The notes under the pieces are model-generated. The model was not told where the DNA came from. It was given only the letters and a program-made list of their open reading frames with translations, and did no database searches. Of a stretch of 23,901 nucleotides of DNA, positions 17,701 through 23,901 are shown piece by piece (position 1 is the stretch's first letter; each line of letters begins with the position of its first letter). The translations under genes were made by a program, and so were the position numbers. The DNA comes from Protostelium mycophagum. Its lineage: Eukaryota; Evosea; Variosea; Protosteliida; Protosteliaceae. The stretch lies in the NCBI GenBank assembly GCA_002081555.1, contig MZNV01002843.1, forward strand, positions 1-23,901, written 5' to 3'.

Positions 17701-20549
17701 TCGTTCTGCAGAGCCGTCATGGTGCTCTGAAAATTCGTCGAAATCTGTTGTAATTTCTCCAAGAAAGAAGTGTTCTGCTCGGAAATTTGAGCCTTGTGGC
17801 GGTCGTCTTGCTCTTCTAATTTCTTCTGTGCCTGCTCTGAAATCTGCGATTCACGCTTGCGAATGATTGTGTCTACAACGGCTTGTATATCCCTCTGTTT
17901 ACTCTCCATGAAATCTCGAAGAAATTCCGATTTATCATTTGCGTCCTGCTTTTCTTCAATTTTAAATTTTCAAAAATATCAAGAAATTGAAAATCTCTTA
18001 AAATAAAAGAATGACGTCATCACCTCTCCGGACAAAACGGAAGATTTAAACTTCTCAACATCGTTGTAGAACTGCTCAATATTATCATATCCATCAGGTA
18101 CTTTGTCTTGCACCAATTTGTACCTTAAATATTTAATTTTTGGACATCTACAACGAGGAGAAGCTCACTTGCTGGAGATGTCTTTTTGGTAATTCTCTTT
18201 CAGCAGGGAATTATTACGGTTCCAAGCCTGTTCAGATTTATTTTATATTCCTTTTATTATTTGTAATTATCCAAGCCATGAAAATTAACAAATTTTTGAT
18301 ATTTATTTTGAATACTAAATATCAACGAATTTTAATTCAGATGAAATTTACCTGAAAATAGAGACCACCAACAAGTTGTGATAAATGCACACATCTTCCG
18401 TTGTAGACAGCAGATGTCTCCCTCCACTCCGCGATTTTGTTGGAGAACTCCTCGAAATATTCCTTCGTGTCTTCGGGGATCTTCTCTTCGGTGATATGTG
18501 CTTCTTTTTTGAATACTTCTAATGCCTTGTTGTACGCTGTGTGACGTCACATAAATATTCACGGAAAATTCTGAATATGAGAGTTTGAGACTGAAAGACT
18601 GTTTTATATTTATCTTTGAGAACGGCACAAAGCAATAAGACCTCTACATTCACATTTTTCAAAAAATCATTTCTTGTACAAAAATCACTAGAATCTCTAT
18701 AACATCATACCGTTGTGATGAGACTGGTCCAATTGTTTGGGACTGACAGGTGATGACGTGTCACCCATCTCCGTCTGGTAAGTCTCCAAACCCCTCTTCA
18801 AGGCTTTTTCTCCCGCCATTTTTGCGATCATCTGACGCTGTGTGGGAAGTTGGGAGAGTTCCGTGAGAATTCCACCAGAAGAAGATATAGCGGTGCTATA
18901 TTTAGTAACAAGGGATGCCAGGGCGTCACCCGTCACGACTTGTCCGTTGAGATGTCTTGGGGACATCACAGCGTTGAAGATCTGATATCTCGATGAGTTT
19001 TCTGGGAAATTTCGTGGAGCTTACAGATCTCTCCAGCATGATATACTCCTCTTTGAATTGTTCTCGTAACCCGCCCCATCCTAAATTGTCCACTTCCTTC
19101 AACAGTTCGTCCTAAAAGATTGAGAATATTCAATAAAATAAAAATTACCTTGTCTACAGGCCTCGGTAGTGGAACACAATCATAGTCAGAAAAACATCTC
19201 TCCAGTGCGGAAACTGATGACTTTTCGAGTTTTTCGACCATTTCTGTTTTTGGTGATTTCTTCATGGCCAACTGTGGGGCATAAGAAATCGTTTGAGTTT
19301 GCACGATCATTTTTGTTGTCTAACAAAAGTATTTTTCACTCAGCAACGATGTGAGGGAAAATTTCGCAGGAAAAATAATTCACAATTATTTTGGATATGA
19401 GGGACTGAAAATATTACTGCAACGATACATCGGCAGAATCACATTTTTCCAATTTAGATGACGAAAAAACTGACCTGATGGTCACGAATGAGCCACAGAA
19501 AATTTGGTTTGTCAGTCCCTGAAGATGACTCACTCCCTCTTATTTGGTCCGCGACCTACACTATTTTTAGAATCGGTTCGTTGTAGACCGGTTTTTTTCA
19601 AACCCTCAAAATATAAATTTCAAAAAGATTGAGATACATAAATTTTGTCTCCACTGACCTTCAGAATGACGCCGAGTCTGTCTGTTGCGCTGGACTCGAT
19701 ACTTCCTTTGGTCTATTTATAGCTCAGTGTCGTTATGATATCATCTATCTTTACCTGATAAATGAAATATGAACTGATCAAGAGGGATAAAGCTGACAAT
19801 GTCCAGTTGTATCCTTGTGGGACTGAAAAATACGATTAAATGATGTTATTTTTAACCCCGAAAATAATAAAAACTGACTGTGTGGAGAGTCCAATCCCTC
19901 AGTATCCTGTTTGTCATCAACACGCTTGTTCTATTTTTGGATATCATGGTTGAGGCTTGCGTGATTTTGCAAAGGCTTTGTCGCAAGAAAAAACGAATCA
20001 CTAGAGCATTACAGACAATGTATGAGCTTGGCCACAGGTTACAAGGTTTCATCTCGACCTTGACAAATCACAAGCTCTGTTAGAGAACTGCACTCACCAT
20101 GAGCAAGACTCTAACATCAGGATCTCTTGGATGAACTCTCATCCAAATCCAAAGACCAGTCGTCTGTGGCTGTTCCAATCTTCAGCCATAATCGTCAAAA
20201 TGGAAGACCTACGTCCATATAATGGCCCAAACCGAAACCTGCCGTCTGTCTAGAATGTAAAAGATTCAACAAGGTCGATTTTCCTCCTCTCTGATTACCT
20301 ATGAAAATCAATCAAATTAGCACAATACCACGAAATATGACATACCAACAATAGTCACAAGAACGACAGGATGTGTTATCTTCTCGAGGAATGCGACAGT
20401 TTCCGGGACAAGAACCAGCTTCGTGTGTCCCTGAGAGTGTCATTTGATATGATTGTTTTCGAGAACATCATAAGGTATACCTCTTCGGGGCGAAACAGCT
20501 GCATGGGACGTTCCATGATCAACTCTTGCTCTCCACCATCATCAGCCAT
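14728..20549 (-). CDS. GBP-family large GTPase with long coiled-coil tail
   Basis: A guanylate-binding-protein homologue: a dynamin-related GTPase of the interferon-inducible GBP/atlastin group. Twenty-seven exons chain in phase from ATG 20549 (MADDGGEQELIMERPMQL) to TAA 14728-14730, giving 1156 aa. The GTPase part shows LVPETVAFLEKITHPVV, P-loop GNQRGGKS (aa 52-59), a switch-I-like TTGLWIWM, DTEG (aa 103-106) and the RD guanine-binding motif (LIRDHQ, R176-D177). The GBP middle domain follows (CFSDYDCVPLPRPVDK, SPRHLNGQVVTGDALASLV). From about aa 400 the rest is charged, Gln/Glu/Lys/Ser-rich coiled coil. Vertebrate GBPs are about 590 aa, so the tail is far longer than usual. There is no C-terminal CaaX box (it ends QIDVHR). 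It shares an 83-bp divergent promoter region with the homeodomain gene. Confidence 0.93.
15387..15429. repeat. Intronic 10-bp inverted repeat
   Basis: AAATGAGTAT (15387-15396) and its exact reverse complement ATACTCATTT (15420-15429) lie in the 282-nt GBP intron 15227-15508. Inside and just outside sit two similar words, TGCAGCTTTCCCGCAA (about 15397) and TGCAGCTTCGCCGCAA (about 15446). This may be a decayed miniature element. Confidence 0.45.
15620..16006 (-). repeat. Tandemly duplicated coiled-coil exon pair
   Basis: Both exons are phase 0. The first begins ATGSALSSADLEKLREEIST and the second ATNEFVSADEFAKLRSEFSE. The match continues as ENSERIQSLQEEL against ENSAKVQTLQNEL. The first copy has about 21 extra residues at its end. 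They are separated by a 48-nt intron. Confidence 0.8.
18711..20549 (-). other. GBP gene: GTPase and middle-domain exons
   Basis: Exons, in transcript order: 20481-20549, 20346-20430, 20213-20298, 20098-20163, 19879-19906, 19755-19822, 19659-19712, 19475-19555, 19149-19271, 19025-19111, 18711-18981. The 28-nt exon 19879-19906 encodes the core DTEG motif and lies after an intron ending TGACAAACAG. The G1 motif is split by the intron after 20346. GBP features such as arginine-rich P-loop residues (GNQRGGKS) and a buried hydrophobic strand LSALSLLISSYFIYQ are all present, so GTP binding is expected. Confidence 0.9.
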
Positions 20550-20632
20550 CTTCGATGTGTGACCGCGAAAAAAACGAAAATTTATAAAAAAAGTTGCGAT
20601 CAGATCAGATCCGCACCCGATCGTCTAACGGC
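20550..20632. promoter_or_regulatory. 83-bp divergent promoter region, GBP / homeodomain gene
   Basis: The two ATGs point away from each other with only 83 bp between them, so both 5' UTRs and the shared promoter must fit here or extend into the first exons or introns. An A/T box TTTATAAAAAAAG at about 20581-20593 could serve as a TATA element for the plus-strand gene. GATCAGATCAGATC is a short direct repeat next to it. Transcript starts are not known. Confidence 0.55.
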
Positions 20633-23303
20633 ATGAGTGAGAGGCCAAAGAGACAACCCTCTGTGCGAATCACTCGTGAGTCTCATATCTTGATGTTTGG
20701 GATTGGATTGTAGTAATTAATCAAGCAAACATCGATGTGGGTAATAAGAGGAGAAAGAAAGAGCACAAAACGAACGAAATTGTAACACCTGGTGAGAAGA
20801 TGATGGATCTCGATTGAACTAACATAGGCAGATACTCCCCCTAATAGTGGCAGAAAGTATGGCATAAAACAACAGAATGACTCCCAAAAAAGCTCCAAGA
20901 AACCTCTCAAAGATTCGAAAGGTGCGGAACGGACAGAACTATGTTTCTAAATTTAATCAGAAGAGGAAATCGAGCCCATCTCACCAAAGTGTGTCAAACA
21001 GACGAAAGTGACCTCGAAGAAAATTGTCAAAGGTTATATTTGTTGATCGTCATGATGACACTCACATTCTCAGGGGAAACAAAGAACAACAAATCCAAAG
21101 CCTCTACAAAAAAACGAAAAGCGAGTTCAGAAGGTATTATTGAAATTCAAAATCTATATTTATTTTGCGGCTCTGCCGGCAGATGCATTATTTCAGTTTT
21201 TTTTCAGGTGATTTGCGGCACAAAATACAATTTGACATAATTCATTGTTTCATTGTTCACCACAAGATCGTTTTGAACCTTTTACTTTTCTTCTCATCAC
21301 TTTAAAAATGAATACATATTTGGTGCAGGCCAAAACGATCATGTCTGAGCGGTGTTTACAAAATAAAATTGAATAAAATAGAAGACGATGAAGAAGCTCC
21401 AGCCCAACAGACACCAAAAAAACACGGCCGTGAAGACGGTAGACCTTTCTGTCACAAATTCTTGTCAATTGATTTTTCTTAGATCTTTTAGAAGTTGTGG
21501 AGGAGTCTTCCACTGATCCAGAATCACCAAAGGACCCCAAAATAAAATTCTCTGACTTTGCAGCGATGTCACCCCCCTCCTCGCCTCAACACAATCGACA
21601 AGGTCAGTCATTCTCGGACATTTCTATCACAACCTCACGAGTTTGTGACATCTCAACAGAAACTCCGGGGAAGAAGGCTCAGCATACAAAAAAAGCGCAA
21701 GCTCAAAAATCAAAAAAATTGTCTGGATCTACAACGCCCAAAAAATCGGGTCAGAAGAAGCCTGAAGAGAAAACAAAAGAAGAACAGAAAGAAGATTCCA
21801 ACTTTTCACCCCCAATTTCCACAACAAGAAGGGGTGGGTGATGACCCTATGTGTCACGTGGTTCTACAACGAGCTGATTTCCACAGGCATGGAAGTAAAT
21901 ACAGAGACACCAAATAAACAGGATACCAAGAAGAATGGAAGGCGAAAGGTGAACCGTCAACATTTTTATGTTGAAAAAAATCAAAACAACTTCCCCACAA
22001 AAATCCTCAACAATCCTGAGCAACTACAGATACAGTTCTCGGAACGAGTATTGACTATTCTGGAAGAGAGTTTCAGGGGACAGTATTGGAATTTGCAAGA
22101 GTTGAGGAACATGAAGGCCTTGACAGGACAGTCTCCGTCAAGAATAGACAAATGGCAGAGGGATAAATTGGGCTTGGATGATGTGAGGTCTCAAAAGGAG
22201 ACCGAAGATAAGGATGTGGCGGTGAGTGACGGCGTATACATTTGTCGCTCGGAAATTTCATTGAGATTCCGTAGAATCCGAAAGTTGTGGAATCGACTCC
22301 AGCCGCAGAAATGAAGCAAGAGCCGAGTAATGGTAATGGACACAAGACTGAAAAAAACCAAGAGAGTGAGAAGCCCCAGAATCTGCGAAGAAAGATCCTA
22401 TTCGGGCAGCGAAAGAAAACAAGAATTCCGACACCTTCAGAGCCCATCATACAAGAGGTAAGACTTATGATCTTATTTTCCTTTTGTTTTATCGACTCTT
22501 TCTCTTTCAAAATAGTGTTGGGACGAGATATATTTGAAGAGATGATTTTTATCTCGTTGTAGACTGAGGGCCATTAGTCGGATTATGAAGGAGATTATTC
22601 TCAGAACAGAGAGATTGACACGGAGATTATTCCCCAAAAAACCCAAAATAGCCCACGAATCCAAGAAATTTCACAGAAAATTCCGGAGAATGTCGAGATC
22701 ACTTCACCCGTTTTGCGACAAGAGCATCAGAAGGAGTCGCAAGAGGAAGACAATTTGGCGCCAAAATCCCCGGTCGATGTAGACGTAGTTGTAAACGAAC
22801 CAGAAATCGCTCACAGCCGGTTTTGGTCCAATAAGAAGAATCTGAAGGTGAGAAATTTTCTCCCAAAATCTGACATTATTTTATTTTTGTCCTTGGTTTG
22901 AATTTTAATTTTCTAAATCTTAAAATTTTATGGAGACTTTTCAAGCTGAAAGATTTAAATTTGTGTAAATTCTTGAATTAAATTCCAATTTCTCAGATAT
23001 TTCTGAATATTTTTAGATGATCATGCAAGGATATAAAAAGGTGGACGAATGGTACCAAATACTGAGAAGAAGGCTGGGGGGGCCCATCACGTTCACAAAA
23101 GAAGAAGTCGACATTCTTTCAGCAAAAACTGGTCTCGCTGAGGTCCAAATAAGAAACTGGGAATGCAGAAGAAAGATGCGAGAAAAAGGGATAGGTAAGA
23201 TATAGTTGTATTCACATCTTACTGATACTCTGCAGACATAGAGGATGCAGTGATCCAAATAGTTGAACCTAAGGACACCCCCCTTGGACAACAATCAAGA
23301 TAA
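20633..23303 (+). CDS. Nuclear-type protein with two degenerate homeodomains
   Basis: Eleven exons chain in phase to 519 aa: 20633-20675, 20961-21032, 21074-21133, 21382-21438, 21483-21602, 21660-21833, 21887-22221, 22275-22457, 22578-22847, 23017-23194, 23236-23303 (stop TAA 23301-23303). The N-terminal third is Lys/Ser/Glu-rich and disordered-looking, with nuclear-localisation-like KKRK and KKSGQKK. Residues about 218-275 form homeodomain-like helices (FSERVLTILEESFRG, LRNMKALTG, SRIDKWQRDK, W265). Residues about 445-497 form a second (FTKEEVDILSAKTGL, VQIRNWECRRKMR, W486). Both keep the helix-3 Trp48, but the DNA-contacting Asn51 is replaced (Asp268, Arg489). Multi-homeodomain proteins such as ZHX/HOMEZ are the nearest known style, but orthology is not shown. 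It may be a transcriptional cofactor or a weak DNA binder. Confidence 0.82.
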
Positions 23304-23901
23304 ATTTCTTTGTATTCTCAATTTCACAAACACTGGAACAATAACCTAGATTGAACGAGTTTTCCATCTGCCGTCTACAAACCACAAAATCGAGAATATG
23401 ATCAATTTTATTCCCTCATAGTCATACACACAGATTTTGCTTTTGTACTGCTTAGTGCAAGTTGTCTTCTTATGGTAATAGCATATCTGAAACAACTCTT
23501 AGTATTTTGAGATGAACTTATTTCAGAATTTTACAATTCTAGGGGAAAAAGACATTTAAACTTTTTCTGAACTTTTAAAGACTTGTGATATGAAATGTCT
23601 TATGTTTATTTCATTTATATCAATTATTCTATGTCATACCATATGTTTGCATGAGGTCCACACTTGTTGCATCTGCATAGAAGTGGACTATCTTCACCCG
23701 CTCTCTCCCTGTCCTCATTCATCTTCTTCTAGCTGGCTTTCAGCAAATAATTGATGCTCATAGGGTACAAGCATCTCTAAATCTATCAACATGAATGTGC
23801 CACAAAGAAAAAGATCTGCTATAAATCTGAGAGTAGCCCTCAGACAGGATAATGTATAATTATTGTTGTGAAATTTTTGATGATCTTAGGCAAATGCTAT
23901 A
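23304..23901. other. 3' flank of the homeodomain gene
   Basis: A/T-rich, with no protein-like frame, RNA gene or repeat that I can support. It should contain the 3' UTR of the plus-strand gene. I see no clear AATAAA in the first 150 bp. Confidence 0.4.

Larger units (their letters stand above)
14728..18536 (-). other. GBP gene: coiled-coil tail exons
   Basis: Exons: 18352-18536, 18169-18227, 18024-18123, 17628-17945, 17368-17541, 16985-17167, 16860-16927, 16676-16805, 16429-16631, 16272-16377, 16114-16221, 15806-16006, 15620-15757, 15509-15571, 15074-15226, 14728-14991. Most junctions are phase 0, so exons could be added or lost without breaking the frame. Motifs such as ENS with flanking Lys/Glu recur. 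Exons 15806-16006 and 15620-15757 are clear copies of each other. No known domain is recognised apart from coiled coil. Confidence 0.85.
6764..18549. repeat. Dispersed palindrome TGACGTCA beside splice sites
   Basis: Copies at 6764, 7661, 16228, 16757, 18012 and 18542. All except 16757 (coding, in GBP exon 16676-16805) are intronic and lie within about 15 nt of a splice junction. At three acceptors the TGAC half could act as the branch site. TGACGTCA is also the CRE/ATF site, but the intron-edge placement argues against a promoter role here. Confidence 0.65.
6833..21178. repeat. Dispersed word TGCGGCTCTGCC in three introns
   Basis: TGCGGCTCTGCC occurs at 17298-17309 (GBP intron) and 21166-21177 (homeodomain-gene intron). 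TGCGGCAGAGCCG, which differs by inversion of the palindromic core, is at 6833-6845 (Roco intron). The core CGGC-TCT-GCCG can form a small hairpin. It is found in three unrelated genes and is much GC-richer than the introns around it. Confidence 0.5.
3658..22562. repeat. Dispersed octamer CGTTGTAG / CTACAACG
   Basis: Starts of CTACAACG on the plus strand: 3658, 5210, 6396, 8030, 14992, 16404, 16915, 17542, 17873, 18148, 21729, 21864. Starts of CGTTGTAG: 5956, 9481, 10034, 18062, 18399, 19579, 22555. Near matches (CTACAAC or GTTGTAG) occur at 3764, 3801, 4663, 5919, 6428, 12499, 12860, 12967 and 14563. By base composition fewer than one octamer is expected. Copies at 3658, 5210, 6396, 8030, 14992 and 17542 are 3' splice sites of the minus-strand genes, and the near match at 3764 is a seventh. 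Others lie inside introns in either orientation, and some are within coding exons. Confidence 0.85.

Noticed and set aside
22073-22510. 145-codon minus-strand frame
   Set aside because: Antisense to homeodomain-gene exons that chain in phase. It is Ser/Phe-rich with no recognised domain.
22555-22562. CGTTGTAG as the acceptor for homeodomain exon 9
   Set aside because: Using it gives an immediate in-frame TAG. The downstream CCATTAG at 22577 keeps the frame open.
1-23901. Regularly spaced copies of CTACAACG as a CRISPR-like or uptake-signal array
   Set aside because: Spacing is irregular, both orientations occur, and the copies fall at intron ends, inside introns and in exons of eukaryotic genes. 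A prokaryotic system does not fit.
1-23901. tRNA, rRNA, LTR or autonomous transposon genes
   Set aside because: No cloverleaf, rRNA core, reverse transcriptase, integrase or transposase motif was seen on either strand.

Overview
The window is animal-like nuclear DNA from a very compact genome, with GT-AG introns that are often only about 40-60 nt and genes packed on both strands. The protein set is a Roco (LRR-Roc-COR-kinase) protein, a guanylate-binding-protein (GBP) GTPase, a receptor-L-domain secreted protein and a divergent homeodomain protein. This suggests an early-branching animal such as a sponge, or a close unicellular relative. The species cannot be fixed from sequence alone.

Layout. 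1-933 (+) holds the 3' end of a gene that enters from the left edge, and 1040-1222 a possible Cys-rich terminal exon. 1223-2521 is spacer. 2522-11113 (-) is a 39-40-exon Roco kinase whose exon phases I could chain from ATG to stop (1638-1647 aa). 11114-12206 is spacer. 12207-13934 (-) encodes a signal peptide followed by receptor L domains. 13935-14727 is spacer. 14728-20549 (-) is a 27-exon GBP-like large GTPase (1156 aa) with a very long coiled-coil tail. 20633-23303 (+) is an 11-exon, 519-aa nuclear-looking protein with two degenerate homeodomains, head to head with the GBP gene and only 83 bp from it. 23304-23901 is spacer.

The most notable signal lies in the introns. Many share short words across unrelated genes: CGTTGTAG (19 copies of the octamer counting both strands), TCAGTGAAATTTC and its reverse complement, TGACGTCA, and TGCGGCTCTGCC. 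At least seven introns end in a CTRAC-like branch site followed 9-10 nt later by GTTGTAG as the acceptor. Across most introns a CTRAY or TGAC box sits about 9-12 nt from the AG with little pyrimidine tract. This points to a fused branch-site/3' splice signal, and possibly to a family of related (introner-like) introns.

The Roco kinase (LRR sensor plus Roc/COR switch plus TKL kinase) and the GBP are both families with known or suspected roles in intracellular signalling and defence. The sequence does not show that they act together.
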